From: Cellulomonas flavigena DSM 20109
Lineage (GTDB): Bacteria; Actinomycetota; Actinomycetes; Actinomycetales; Cellulomonadaceae
Length of the DNA stretch: 64,000 nt
Assembly (NCBI RefSeq): GCF_000092865.1
Contig: NC_014151.1
Coordinates: 1,116,001 to 1,180,000, forward strand
Reading direction: 5' to 3'
Both the position numbers and the translations under genes were made by a program. Below the pieces are notes generated by a model that ran no database searches, had not been told where the DNA came from, and saw only the letters and a list, made by a program, of their open reading frames with translations. Below, piece by piece: positions 36,932-45,351 of the stretch (the first letter of the stretch is position 1; the number at the start of each line of letters is the position of its first letter).

Positions 36932-38581
36932 TCACAGCGGGATGTTCCCGTGCTTCTTGGGCGGCAGGCTCGCGCGCTTGGTGCGCAGCAGGCGCAGCGA
37001 GCGGACGACCTGCGCGCGCGTCGCCGAGGGCTCGATCACGTCGTCCACGTAGCCGCGGTCCGCCGCGTCCCACGGGTTGACGATCGCCTCCTCGTACTCC
37101 GCCGTCAGGCGGCGGCGCTCGGCCTCGACGTCGCCGCCGGCGTCCGCGACGGCCTTGAGCGCGCCGCGCTGCAGGATGTTCACGGCGCCACCCGCGCCCA
37201 TCACCGCGATCTGCGCGGTGGGCCAGGCGAGGTTGACGTCCGCGCCGAGCTGCTTGGAGCCCATGACGATGTACGCGCCGCCGTACGCCTTGCGTGTGAT
37301 GACGGTGACCAGCGGGACGGTCGCCTCGGCGTACGCGTAGATGAGCTTGGCGCCGCGGCGGATGATGCCGTTCCACTCCTGGTCCGTGCCCGGCAGGAAG
37401 CCGGGGACGTCGACGAACGTCAGCACCGGGATGCCGAACGCGTCGCACGTGCGCACGAACCGTGCGGCCTTCTCGGCCGCGTTGATGTCGAGCGTGCCCG
37501 CCATCTGCATCGGCTGGTTCGCGACGATGCCGACCGGCTGCCCCTCGACGTGCCCGAACCCGACGACCACGTTCTGCGCGTACAGCGCCTGGACCTCCAG
37601 GAAGCTGCCGTCGTCGAGGACCGTCTCCAGGACCGTGTGCATGTCGTACGGCTGGTTGTCCGAGTCCGGCACCAGGGTGTCGAGCACGAGGTCGTCCTCG
37701 GTGACCTCGAGGTCGGCCTCCTGCGCGTACGCCGGCGGCTCGGCGAGGTTGTTGGTCGGCAGGTAGGCCAGCAGCGTGCGCACCCAGTCGATCGCGTCGT
37801 CCTCGTCGGAGGCCATGTAGTGCGCGACGCCGGAGCGCGTGCTGTGCGTCGTCGCGCCGCCGAGCTCCTCGAAGCCCACGTCCTCGCCCGTCACGGCGCG
37901 GATCACGTCCGGGCCGGTGATGAACATGTTCGACGTGCCGTCGGCCATGACGATGAAGTCGGTGAGCGCCGGGGAGTACACCGCGCCGCCGGCCGACGGG
38001 CCGAGGATGAGGCTGATCTGCGGGATCACGCCCGACGCGGCGACGTTGCGGCGGAAGATCTCCGCGAACTGCGTGAGGCCCGCCACGCCCTCCTGGATGC
38101 GCGCGCCACCGCCGTCGCTGATGCCGACCAGCGGCACACCCGTCCGCAGCGCGAGGTCCATCACCTTGGTGATCTTCTGCCCGTGCACCTCGCCCAGCGA
38201 GCCACCGAAGACCGTGAAGTCCTGCGAGTACACGCAGACCGGGCGGCCGTCGACCGTGCCGTGCCCGACGACGACGCCGTCACCCGCGACCCGCTTCCTC
38301 TCGAGCCCGAAGTTCGTCGACCTGTGCCGCACGAAGGCGTCGAGCTCGACGAACGAGCCCGGGTCGAGCAGCGACTCGATGCGCTCGCGGGCGGTCTTCT
38401 TGCCGCGCGCGTGCTGCTTGGCGACCGCGTTCTCCTCGGCCGCGTCGACGGCCGCGGCGCGACGCGCGCGCAGGTCCTCGAGCAGCCCGGCGGTCGTGCG
38501 GGCGGGTGCTGGGGCGGTGTCCGCGGCGGGCTCGGCGGTGTCGGTGGCGACGCCGCGCACGGTGGGTTCGTCCTGGGTCAC
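36932..38581 (-). CDS. accD: Acyl-CoA carboxylase beta chain (carboxyltransferase)
   Basis: 549 residues, typical of propionyl/acetyl-CoA carboxylase beta chains (AccD5/PccB). Crotonase-fold carboxyltransferase motifs: [11 protein letters not shown] (about 146-156), [13 protein letters not shown] (about 186-198), [17 protein letters not shown] (about 325-341), [19 protein letters not shown] (about 397-415) and [16 protein letters not shown] (about 440-455). It moves the carboxyl group from biotin to acyl-CoA, giving (methyl)malonyl-CoA for lipid synthesis. The N-terminal 25 residues are Ala/Pro-rich. It heads the operon accD-unknown-accE and is divergent from birA. Confidence 0.95.
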   Translation of the reverse strand: MTQDEPTVRGVATDTAEPAADTAPAPARTTAGLLEDLRARRAAAVDAAEENAVAKQHARGKKTARERIESLLDPGSFVELDAFVRHRSTNFGLERKRVAGDGVVVGHGTVDGRPVCVYSQDFTVFGGSLGEVHGQKITKVMDLALRTGVPLVGISDGGGARIQEGVAGLTQFAEIFRRNVAASGVIPQISLILGPSAGGAVYSPALTDFIVMADGTSNMFITGPDVIRAVTGEDVGFEELGGATTHSTRSGVAHYMASDEDDAIDWVRTLLAYLPTNNLAEPPAYAQEADLEVTEDDLVLDTLVPDSDNQPYDMHTVLETVLDDGSFLEVQALYAQNVVVGFGHVEGQPVGIVANQPMQMAGTLDINAAEKAARFVRTCDAFGIPVLTFVDVPGFLPGTDQEWNGIIRRGAKLIYAYAEATVPLVTVITRKAYGGAYIVMGSKQLGADVNLAWPTAQIAVMGAGGAVNILQRGALKAVADAGGDVEAERRRLTAEYEEAIVNPWDAADRGYVDDVIEPSATRAQVVRSLRLLRTKRASLPPKKHGNIPL

Positions 38582-38587
38582 CCGACG

Positions 38588-38593
38588 AGGCTA
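38588..38593 (-). promoter_or_regulatory. -10 box TAGCCT of accD, leaderless layout
   Basis: Minus-strand TAGCCT ends 6 bases before the GTG at 38581. Confidence 0.55.
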
Positions 38594-38722
38594 GTTGTGC
38601 GGGTCCGCCAGGACCGTGCACCCGGTCGACCGTGTTGCCCCGGACGGCCTGTGGGGACCCCACAACACGACCTCCGTGCGCTCGTGCGGCGCCGAGCACG
38701 GGGGCTGCGCGATGATGGCGCG

Positions 38723-39592
38723 ATGAGCACGCGCCCGCCCCTCGAGGTCGACACGCTGCGGGAGCTGCTGCTCGCCCCCGCCGGGCCGCTGGCCCGTCTC
38801 GAGGTGGTGGCCGAGACGGGCTCGACCAACGACGCCGTGGTCGCGGGGCTGCGCACCGAGCCCGCCGCGTGGCCGCACGGCAGCGTGCTCGTCGCGGAGC
38901 ACCAGACCGCGGGGCACGGGCGGGCCGGGCGCACCTGGCAGACGCCCGCGCGGTCGGCGCTCACGGCGACGTTCGTCGCACGTCCCCGCTCCGGGCCGGC
39001 CACCTACGGGTGGCTGCCGTTGCTCGCGGGCCTCGGCACGGTGCGCGCGCTGCGGGCGACCGCCGGTGTGCCGGCCGTGCTCAAGTGGCCCAACGACGTG
39101 CTCGTCGACCTCGGCGACGCCGTCGGGCAGCTCGCCGGGTGGGGTGGGACGCGCAAGGTCGCAGGTGTGCTCGCCCAGGCCGTGCCCGAGGTGCCGGCCG
39201 TCGCCGTGGGCATCGGCGTCAACGTCGACCAGCGTGCCGACGAGCTGCCGGTGCCGTGGGCGACGTCGCTCGCGCTCGCGGGCGCGCGGTCGGCCGACCG
39301 TGGGTGCCTGCTCGTGGCGCTCGTCACCGCGCTCGACGAGGTCGCGCGGCGCTGGTCGGAGCACGACGGCGACGCCGTCGCCGCGGGCCTCCTCGACGAG
39401 GTGGCGTCGGTGTGCTCGACGCTCGGTCGGCGCGTGCGGGTCGAGCTGCCGGGCGGTGCGGACCTCGTCGGGACGGCCACGGCGCTGGCCCCGGACGGCG
39501 CGCTCGTCGTGCAGGACACCGACGGTGCCGCCCACCACGTCCTCGCGGGTGACGTCACGCACGTGCGCGTGACCGACGCCACAGCCGGGTGA
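38723..39592 (+). CDS. birA: Biotin--[acetyl-CoA-carboxylase] ligase
   Basis: 289 residues. It attaches biotin to the carrier Lys of the acyl-CoA carboxylase alpha chain. The biotin/AMP loop GHGRAGRTWQ (about residues 64-73), KWPNDVLVDLG (about 118-128) and KVAGVLAQ are present, with a C-terminal SH3-like domain. There is no N-terminal helix-turn-helix, so it is the non-regulatory class. ATG start; a weak box GATGAT ends six bases upstream. Divergent from accD, the usual actinobacterial arrangement. Confidence 0.93.
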   Translation: MSTRPPLEVDTLRELLLAPAGPLARLEVVAETGSTNDAVVAGLRTEPAAWPHGSVLVAEHQTAGHGRAGRTWQTPARSALTATFVARPRSGPATYGWLPLLAGLGTVRALRATAGVPAVLKWPNDVLVDLGDAVGQLAGWGGTRKVAGVLAQAVPEVPAVAVGIGVNVDQRADELPVPWATSLALAGARSADRGCLLVALVTALDEVARRWSEHDGDAVAAGLLDEVASVCSTLGRRVRVELPGGADLVGTATALAPDGALVVQDTDGAAHHVLAGDVTHVRVTDATAG

Positions 39593-39594
39593 AC

Positions 39595-39600
39595 TAGGCT
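39595..39600 (+). promoter_or_regulatory. -10 box TAGGCT of the cyclase gene, leaderless layout
   Basis: TAGGCT directly follows the birA stop and ends 7 bases before the GTG at 39608. Confidence 0.55.
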
Positions 39601-39607
39601 GCGTGCC

Positions 39608-40729
39608 GTGCCGGAGCGTGGGTCCCAGAGCGAGCCGGCGGGCACCGACCCGCTGCCGGGGACGCCGCCCGCGCCCGGCCCGCCGACGTCCGGCACGACC
39701 GACGAGCTCGACGAGCTCCTGCTCGGTGGCCCGCGCACGCTCAGCGCGCGCGACCTCGCCCGGCTCACGGGCACGGACCTCGACACCGTCCGCACGTACT
39801 GGCGGACGCTCGGCATGCCGACGCAGGGCGACGACGACGTGGTGTTCACCGACCGTGACGTCCAGGCGCTCCGGCGGGCGCAGTCGTTCGTGCTCGACCA
39901 CGGGCTGGGCCTCGGCACGGTCGTCACGCTGTTCCGCGCGCTGGGCCACACGTCCGACCGGCTCGCGCTGTGGCAGGTCGAGGCGCTCGTCGAGGACATG
40001 GCGACCCGGTACGGGCTGGACGACACGTCCGCCCGGCTGCTGGTGCTCGACCGGCTGCGGGACCTCGCCCCGCTGCTCGAGGAGCAGCTGCTGCACTCCT
40101 ACCGCCGCCAGCTCGCGGCCGTCGCCGACCGCTACGCGGCGGAGTTCGGCCAGCTGCGCGACGTCGCGGTCGACGGCAGCGTGCTGCCGCTCGCACGGGC
40201 GGTCGGCTTCGCGGACATGGTGTCGTTCACGCGGCGTACGGCAGGGCTGGGCTCGACCGACCTGTCGTTGTTCGTGCAGCGCTTCGAGACGGCGGCGCGC
40301 GACGTCGTCGCGCAGGCCGGCGGGCGCGTCGTCAAGACGATCGGCGACGCCGTGCTGTTCATCGCGGACACCCCCGGGGTGGGGGCCGTCGTGGCGACCG
40401 GTCTGGCGGACGCGTTCGGCGCGTCGCTCGATGTCCAGGCCGCGCGCGGCGCGGGGCAGCTCGCCGAGGGCGCGCGTGGCGTGGGCCCGGTCCGCGTCGG
40501 GCTCGTCTGGGGGCGGGTCCTCTCACGCTTCGGCGACGTCTTCGGCGCGAGCGTCAACCTCGCGGCGCGTCTGACCGACGTCGCGGACCCCAGCACCGTG
40601 CTCGTCGACGCGACGACCGCGCAGGTCCTCGGGGGCGACCCGCGCTTCGTCGTCACCGCCCAGCCGTCCCGCGAGCTGCAGGGCGTGGGCGAGGTCGTCC
40701 CGTACCGCCTGGAGCGCGCGACGCCCTGA
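39608..40729 (+). CDS. cya: Class III adenylate cyclase with N-terminal regulatory domain
   Basis: 373 residues, no membrane helix. Residues about 35-185 resemble the all-helical adenylate cyclase regulatory domain of mycobacterial Rv1264 (SARDLARLTGTDLDTVRTYW, then helical segments). The catalytic domain (about 195-370) keeps the metal Asp in FADMVSFT, substrate Lys and second metal Asp in VVKTIGDAVLF, the Asp in GDVFGASVN, and Asn and Arg in NLAARLT. All cues point to ATP to cAMP activity, with autoinhibition by the N-terminal domain as in Rv1264. A cyclase next to birA/accD recurs in Streptomyces. GTG start by leaderless box. Confidence 0.88.
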   Translation: MPERGSQSEPAGTDPLPGTPPAPGPPTSGTTDELDELLLGGPRTLSARDLARLTGTDLDTVRTYWRTLGMPTQGDDDVVFTDRDVQALRRAQSFVLDHGLGLGTVVTLFRALGHTSDRLALWQVEALVEDMATRYGLDDTSARLLVLDRLRDLAPLLEEQLLHSYRRQLAAVADRYAAEFGQLRDVAVDGSVLPLARAVGFADMVSFTRRTAGLGSTDLSLFVQRFETAARDVVAQAGGRVVKTIGDAVLFIADTPGVGAVVATGLADAFGASLDVQAARGAGQLAEGARGVGPVRVGLVWGRVLSRFGDVFGASVNLAARLTDVADPSTVLVDATTAQVLGGDPRFVVTAQPSRELQGVGEVVPYRLERATP

Positions 40730-40740
40730 CGCGGCCGGGG

Positions 40741-40768
40741 GGGACACGAACAGGGCGCGAGGTGTCCC
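40741..40768. terminator. Possible convergent terminator hairpin
   Basis: GGGACAC (40741-40747) and GTGTCCC (40762-40768) pair over seven bases with a 14-base loop, in the 75-base gap between the converging cyclase and SRAP genes. Confidence 0.4.
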
Positions 40769-40804
40769 GGACGCTTCGCACCCCGGCGCGGGCCGTGCAG
40801 GGGC

Positions 40805-41560
40805 TCAGAGCGGGAGGTCGGGGCCGACCGGCTCGACGAGGTCCGGGCCGTCGTTCGCGACCGCGTTGACGCGTGTCGTCACGGGGGTCGCCGTGAGCGC
40901 CGGTGGTGCGAGGTCGAGGAGCTCGCGCGCGTCGCCGGCGCCGATCGCGGGATCGAGCCAGGCGGACCACGCCCCCGGGGGCAGGATCACCGGCTGCCGG
41001 TCGTGGATCGGGGCCAGCGCCTCCGTGGCCGCTCGGGTCACGACCGTCGCCGAGACGATCCACCGCTCCGGGTCGTCGTCGGCCTTCGACGGGTCCCGCC
41101 AGAACTCGTAGAGTCCGGCGAGTGCCGCGACCGCCCCGTCCTCCGGGTGGATCCAGAACGGCTGCTTGGGGGAGCGGCGGCCGCGTGACGAGCCGGCCGG
41201 CGGCTCGGGGGCGGCCTGCCACTCGTAGTAGCCGTCCGCCGGGAGCAGCGCGCGGCGCGCGGCGAGCGGCTTGGCGAACGCGGGCTTGTCGGCGAGCGTC
41301 TCGACGCGCGCGTTGATCATGCGGCTGCCGATCGACGGGTCCTTCGCCCAGGACGGCACCAGTCCCCACCGCGCGACGCGGAGCTGCCGGGTGATCTCCC
41401 CGGTGGTGCGGTCGGCACGCTCGACGACCATCCGCACGCCGTCGGTCGGGGCGACGTTCCACGAGGGGGGCAGCAGTCGCACGTCGTCGGCCACCGTCGC
41501 CACCGCGAACTCGTCCGCGATCGACTGGTCCTCCCGGAAGGACGCGTACCTGCCGCACAT
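40805..41560 (-). CDS. SRAP/HMCES-type protein (YedK-like), abasic-site shield
   Basis: 251 residues. It begins MCGRYASF, where Cys2 becomes the N-terminal nucleophile after Met removal and links covalently to abasic sites in single-stranded DNA. WNVAPTD (about 35-41), ARWGLVPSWAKDP (about 64-76), NARVETL (about 84-90) and PADGYYEW (about 108-115) complete the SRAP core, with the conserved His in the C-terminal HDRQPVIL. The family protects stalled forks. The start is fixed by the catalytic Cys2; a longer in-frame extension to 41911 is therefore wrong. Confidence 0.93.
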   Translation of the reverse strand: MCGRYASFREDQSIADEFAVATVADDVRLLPPSWNVAPTDGVRMVVERADRTTGEITRQLRVARWGLVPSWAKDPSIGSRMINARVETLADKPAFAKPLAARRALLPADGYYEWQAAPEPPAGSSRGRRSPKQPFWIHPEDGAVAALAGLYEFWRDPSKADDDPERWIVSATVVTRAATEALAPIHDRQPVILPPGAWSAWLDPAIGAGDARELLDLAPPALTATPVTTRVNAVANDGPDLVEPVGPDLPL

Positions 41561-41618
41561 GCGGGCCAGCCTGCCACCGACGACCGACACCGGCGACGTA
41601 CGGCGGGCGCTGCCCGGT

Positions 41619-41630
41619 CGAATCGATTCG
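41619..41630. promoter_or_regulatory. 12-base perfect palindrome in the SRAP/exporter divergent promoter
   Basis: CGAATCGATTCG is self-complementary and contains the only AT-containing symmetric element in this 100-base gap. It overlaps the expected -35 region of the exporter gene. A TetR-, MarR- or LacI-type regulator could bind; none is encoded nearby. Confidence 0.45.
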
Positions 41631-41663
41631 TCATGCGCGCGTCGCGGTGCGACCATGGCGGGG

Positions 41664-43040
41664 ATGCACGAGCCCGACCCCACCGCCGACGCGCGGTCCG
41701 ACGCCCCCGTGCCGGACGCGCTCTCGGCGACGGACGCCACCCCACGGTCGCGCGCACCCGTCACGTCGCGCGTACCTGCCACGCCGGACGCACCGGCGCC
41801 GAGCGACGCCCGCGCCCCGGCACCGGCCGGCGACCCTGTCCACCGTCCCGACGCGCGCCACGTGCTGCTGCTCGGCACGATGTGCGCGCTTCCCGCGATC
41901 TCGACGGACATCTACCTGCCGTCGCTGCCGGAGGTCGCGCAGGACCTGGGGACCTCGGCCGCAGCGGTCCAGCTCACCATGACGGGCATGCTCGTCGGCG
42001 GTGCCGTGGGGCAGCTCGTCATCGGCCCGCTGTCCGACCGCTTCGGCCGCCGCGCCCCGGTGCTCGTGGGCGTCGCGCTGCACGTGCTGGTGTCGCTGCT
42101 GTGCGCCGTGGCACCCGCCATCGTGCCGCTCGTCGCGCTGCGCGTGGCGCAGGGGTTCTTCAACGCGTCCGCGACCGTCGTCGCGATGGCCGTGATCCGC
42201 GACCGCTTCACCGGCGCGGACGCGTCGCGCCTGATGTCGCGCCTCATGCTCGTCATCGGCGCGGCGCCGCTGTTCGCGCCCTCCCTGGGCGGGCTCATCG
42301 CCGGGCAGTGGGGCTGGCGCGCGGTCTTCGTGGTGCTCGCGGCGTTCGGCGTCGTGCTCTGGCTCATCGTGCTGCGCCGCCTGCCCGAGACCCTGCCGCC
42401 GGCGCGCCGACGGCCCGGCGGCGTGCGCACGGCGCTGTCCGGGTACCTCGCGCTCCTGCGTGACCGGCACTTCGTGGCGCTCGCGGTGCTGCCGGGCCTG
42501 ACGATGGCGGTCCTCATGACGTACGTCGTGGCGTCGCCGTTCGTGCTGCGGGTCGGCTACGGGCTGACGGAGCAGCAGTTCGCGCTGCTGTTCGCGGTCA
42601 ACGGGATCGGCCTCGTCCTGGGCGCGCAGGTGAACGCCGCGGTGGTGCGGCGGGTCGCGCCGGTCCGCATCCTGCGGGTCGCGCTCGTGGCGACGGTGGT
42701 GCTCACCGGCGTGCTGCTCGGCGTCGCGCTCACCGGCGTCGGCGGTGTCTGGTCGCTCGTCGCGGTGCTGTGGCTCGTGCTCGCCCTGGTGAACTTCGCG
42801 CCGCCCAACGCCACGGCCCTCGCGCTGGGCCGGCACGGTGCGATGGCCGGGACCGCGGCGGCGTTCATCGGCTCGCTCCAGGCGGGCACGGGCGGTCTGG
42901 TCGCCAACGTGTCCGGGCTGCTGGGCGGCGGCGCGGTGGCGATGGCTGCGGTGATGCTCGCGTCGTCGACGGTGGCGCTCGCGGTGCTCGCCCTGGCGAC
43001 GCCCGCGTTCTGGCGCGGAGGGGCCTGGCAGGCGTCCTGA
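41664..43040 (+). CDS. Bcr/CflA-type MFS multidrug exporter
   Basis: 458 residues from ATG 41664; ATG 41655 would add three. A disordered Pro/Ala/Asp-rich N-terminus of about 60 residues is unusual for the family. Then come twelve membrane helices with the Bcr/CflA start ALPAISTDIYLPSLPEVAQD, motif A in GPLSDRFGRRAPVLVG, and the MFS repeat in the second half. It should export drugs or metabolites using proton motive force. GACCAT (41651-41656) seven bases upstream of the ATG is a weak -10. Divergent from the SRAP gene with a palindrome between. Confidence 0.88.
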   Translation: MHEPDPTADARSDAPVPDALSATDATPRSRAPVTSRVPATPDAPAPSDARAPAPAGDPVHRPDARHVLLLGTMCALPAISTDIYLPSLPEVAQDLGTSAAAVQLTMTGMLVGGAVGQLVIGPLSDRFGRRAPVLVGVALHVLVSLLCAVAPAIVPLVALRVAQGFFNASATVVAMAVIRDRFTGADASRLMSRLMLVIGAAPLFAPSLGGLIAGQWGWRAVFVVLAAFGVVLWLIVLRRLPETLPPARRRPGGVRTALSGYLALLRDRHFVALAVLPGLTMAVLMTYVVASPFVLRVGYGLTEQQFALLFAVNGIGLVLGAQVNAAVVRRVAPVRILRVALVATVVLTGVLLGVALTGVGGVWSLVAVLWLVLALVNFAPPNATALALGRHGAMAGTAAAFIGSLQAGTGGLVANVSGLLGGGAVAMAAVMLASSTVALAVLALATPAFWRGGAWQAS

Positions 43041-43124
43041 GGTCGTGGTCGCCGCGACGCCCCGGAGCCGGATCGACGTCTCGGCGGCAGGGGGCGCCCC
43101 GCGCGGGACGGGCCGGTCCAGCCC

Positions 43125-44333
43125 TCAGGCGAAGGCCGCGCGCAGGCGCGCGACGGCGTCCTCCAGGACGTCCTGCCGCTTGACGAACGTGAAGCGCACC
43201 CACGTGCGCAGCGCGTCGTGCGTGGGGGAGCCGGCGCGCGTGAAGGCGCTGACGGGGACCCCGACGACGCCGGCGCGCTGCGGGAGCTCGCGGCAGAACT
43301 CGGCCCCGTCCACCGCGCCCAGGGGTGCGGCGTCGGCGAGCACGAAGTACGTGCCGTCCGGGCGCACGACGTCGAAGCCGGCGTCGCGCAGCCCGGCCGC
43401 CAGCAGGTCCCGGCGCTCGGCGAGCGACGCGACGAGCCCGTCGACCCACGCGAGGGCGTCGGGGTCCGTCAGCGCGTGCGCGACCGCGGGCTGGAACGGC
43501 GCGCCGGACACGTACGTGAGGAACTGCTTGACGGTCCGCACGGCGGCGACCAGCTCCGCCGGCCCGCTGACCCACCCGATCTTCCAGCCCGTGAACGAGA
43601 ACGTCTTGCCGCTCGACGAGATCGTCAGCGTGCGCCCCGCCATGCCCGGCAGCGTCGCGACCGGCACGTGCTCGACGCCGAAGACCAGGTGCTCGTACAC
43701 CTCGTCGGTGACCACGAGGAGGTCGTGCGCGACCGCGACGCGCGCGACCGCCGCCAGCTCGTCTCGACGCAGTACCGCACCCGTCGGGTTGTGCGGCGAG
43801 TTGAGCAGCAGCAGGCGCGTGCGCGGCGTGACGGCACGCTCCAGGGCTGCGACGTCGAGGCGGAAGCCGTCCGGCGACGGACGCAGGGGAGTGGTCGTGT
43901 GGGTCGCGCCCGCCATCGCGACGACCGCCGCGTAGGAGTCGTAGTACGGCTCGAGCGTCAGCACCTCGTCGCCCGGCTGCGCGAGCGCGAGGACCGCGGC
44001 GGCCAGCGCCTCGGTCGCGCCCGTCGTCACCAGCACCTGCGTCTGCGGGTCGACGTCGATCCCGTAGCGCGTGCGCTGGTGCGCCGCGACCGCCTCGCGC
44101 AGCGGCGCGATACCGGGCCCGGGCGGGTACTGGTTCACCCCGGCGAGGATCGCGTCGGCGGCCGCGCGGGCGACCGGCTCGGGCCCGTCGACGTCCGGGA
44201 ACCCCTGCCCGAGGTTCAGCGCCCCGGTGCGCGCCGCGAGCGCGGACATCTCCGCGAAGATCGTCGCGCGCGGAGTCCCGTCGGCGTCGAGGAGCCCCGC
44301 CGCCGCTGCCACCTGCTGCCACCGGCTCGTCAC
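43125..44333 (-). CDS. PLP-dependent aminotransferase class I/II
   Basis: 402 residues. LNLGQGFPDVDGP near residue 40, NSPHNPTGAV (about 179-188), DEVYEHLVF (about 210-218) and the PLP Lys in SSSGKTFSFTGWKIGW (about 238-253) define the fold-type I group. The GQGFPD start is typical of kynurenine/methionine aminotransferases and of the actinobacterial N-succinyldiaminopimelate aminotransferase DapC, so the exact amino acid is uncertain. GTG start with leaderless box. Convergent with the exporter gene. Confidence 0.9.
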   Translation of the reverse strand: MTSRWQQVAAAAGLLDADGTPRATIFAEMSALAARTGALNLGQGFPDVDGPEPVARAAADAILAGVNQYPPGPGIAPLREAVAAHQRTRYGIDVDPQTQVLVTTGATEALAAAVLALAQPGDEVLTLEPYYDSYAAVVAMAGATHTTTPLRPSPDGFRLDVAALERAVTPRTRLLLLNSPHNPTGAVLRRDELAAVARVAVAHDLLVVTDEVYEHLVFGVEHVPVATLPGMAGRTLTISSSGKTFSFTGWKIGWVSGPAELVAAVRTVKQFLTYVSGAPFQPAVAHALTDPDALAWVDGLVASLAERRDLLAAGLRDAGFDVVRPDGTYFVLADAAPLGAVDGAEFCRELPQRAGVVGVPVSAFTRAGSPTHDALRTWVRFTFVKRQDVLEDAVARLRAAFA

Positions 44334-44339
44334 GGCGCG

Positions 44340-44345
44340 AGCATA
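44340..44345 (-). promoter_or_regulatory. -10 box TATGCT of the aminotransferase gene, leaderless layout
   Basis: Minus-strand TATGCT ends 6 bases before the GTG at 44333. Confidence 0.55.
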
Positions 44346-44375
44346 GGCGCGCCGGCGGGTGCCGGCGCCGGGCGC

Positions 44376-44501
44376 TCAGAGCAGGCCGGCCGCCGCGAGC
44401 ATGCCGCTGACCACGAGCAGGGCCAGCGACGCCCAGGCGGCGACGACCCACCACTCGGTGCGGTGGTGCCGCACCTCTCGGGTCGGCGTGCGAACGGTCA
44501 T
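44376..44501 (-). CDS. 41-residue single-helix membrane protein
   Basis: ATG 44501 to stop 44378-44376. A basic, His-containing N-terminus (TVRTPTREVRHHRTEWW) is followed by one membrane helix (VVAAWASLALLVVSGMLAAA) and a stop straight after. The positive-inside rule puts the N-terminus in the cytoplasm. GATCTT ends six bases before the ATG, a weak match to the local leaderless pattern. It lies in a gap between two clear genes on the same strand. Function unknown; chance ORF possible because it is short. Confidence 0.5.
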   Translation of the reverse strand: MTVRTPTREVRHHRTEWWVVAAWASLALLVVSGMLAAAGLL

Positions 44502-44605
44502 GCCTTCAAGATCGGCAGGTGCGGGTCCCCGGACAACGCCCGCGGCGGCACGTCGCGGATTTCACCCGCCGGAGCGCTGCGCGATCCGGCCGCGGGCGAG
44601 CCGCC

Positions 44606-45151
44606 TCACGCGGTGGCGTCCCGCAGGTCCTCACCGAGCGACGCGAGCTTCGCCCCCAGCTCCTGCAGCGCCCCGCCCGCCTCGGCGCCGGCACCGGCGG
44701 TCACGGCGTCGAGCTCCGCGCGCGCGGCGTCGACCTCGTCCCGGGCGTCGGCGAGCGCCTGCGACGACGCCTCGGCGCCCTCGGCGCGCGCCTTCTCCAG
44801 CGCGGCCTCGGCGTCGTCCACCGCGCTCTGGGCGTTCGTGACGGCGGCGTCGGCCTCACCGCGGGCCTGGTCGCCCATGCCGGCGACGGCAGCCCGTGCC
44901 TCCTCGACCTCGGCGCGCGCCTCGTCGGCGTGCGCCTGCGCGTCCGCGAGCGCCTGCTGCAGACCGTCGCCGAGGGCCGTGATCTCGTCGGCGGCGCCCT
45001 GGGCGGCGGTGCCGAGGTCGTCGGCGGCCTGCTGCACGTCGGCGTCCGTGCAGGCGGCCAGGCCGAGCGCGAGCGCGCCCGCCGCGAGTGCGTGCACGGC
45101 CCGGGCGGGACCGGTCAGGGGACGACGGACGGGGGTGCCGGACGCGGCCAC
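44606..45151 (-). CDS. Putative lipoprotein with long alanine-rich coiled coil
   Basis: 181 residues from GTG 45151, with AGGAGG six bases upstream on its strand. A signal peptide ends in the lipobox LAAC (about residues 31-34). The rest is almost one continuous helix rich in Ala, Glu, Asp and Gln (for example LQQALADAQAHADEARAEVE), predicted to form a coiled coil, as in murein-lipoprotein-like spacers or apolipophorin-like folds. Exported and lipid-anchored. No domain recognised; a structural envelope role is plausible. Confidence 0.75.
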   Translation of the reverse strand: MAASGTPVRRPLTGPARAVHALAAGALALGLAACTDADVQQAADDLGTAAQGAADEITALGDGLQQALADAQAHADEARAEVEEARAAVAGMGDQARGEADAAVTNAQSAVDDAEAALEKARAEGAEASSQALADARDEVDAARAELDAVTAGAGAEAGGALQELGAKLASLGEDLRDATA

Positions 45152-45255
45152 GGGGGTCCTCCTCGGGTCGGGGAGCCGGCCGGGGGGTGGCCGGGGCGCC
45201 CCAGTTTGCCCGGCAACGGGGGGATCCGCGCGTCGAGGACGCGGGCCACGCACGG

Positions 45256-45292
45256 CGACGCCCCCGCCCGCGGGAGCGGGGCGGGGGCGTCG
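45256..45292 (-). terminator. Terminator hairpin of adhE
   Basis: A perfect 14-base stem (CGACGCCCCCGCCC at 45256-45269, GGGCGGGGGCGTCG at 45279-45292) with a 9-base loop, 60 bases beyond the adhE stop. Confidence 0.8.
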
Positions 45293-45351
45293 GAGCGGTG
45301 ACGGAGGTGCCGCGCGCGTGGGGCACGTCGGCGGACCGTCGGGGAGGTCGG

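Noticed and set aside
36068..38722. Upstream two-thirds of the 1174-codon plus-strand frame that ends in BirA.
   Set aside because: Antisense to accE, the unknown gene and accD; only the last 289 codons match biotin ligase.
43041..43124. A terminator between the exporter and aminotransferase genes.
   Set aside because: Several GC-rich short repeats (for example GGGGCGCCCC) but no convincing long stem.
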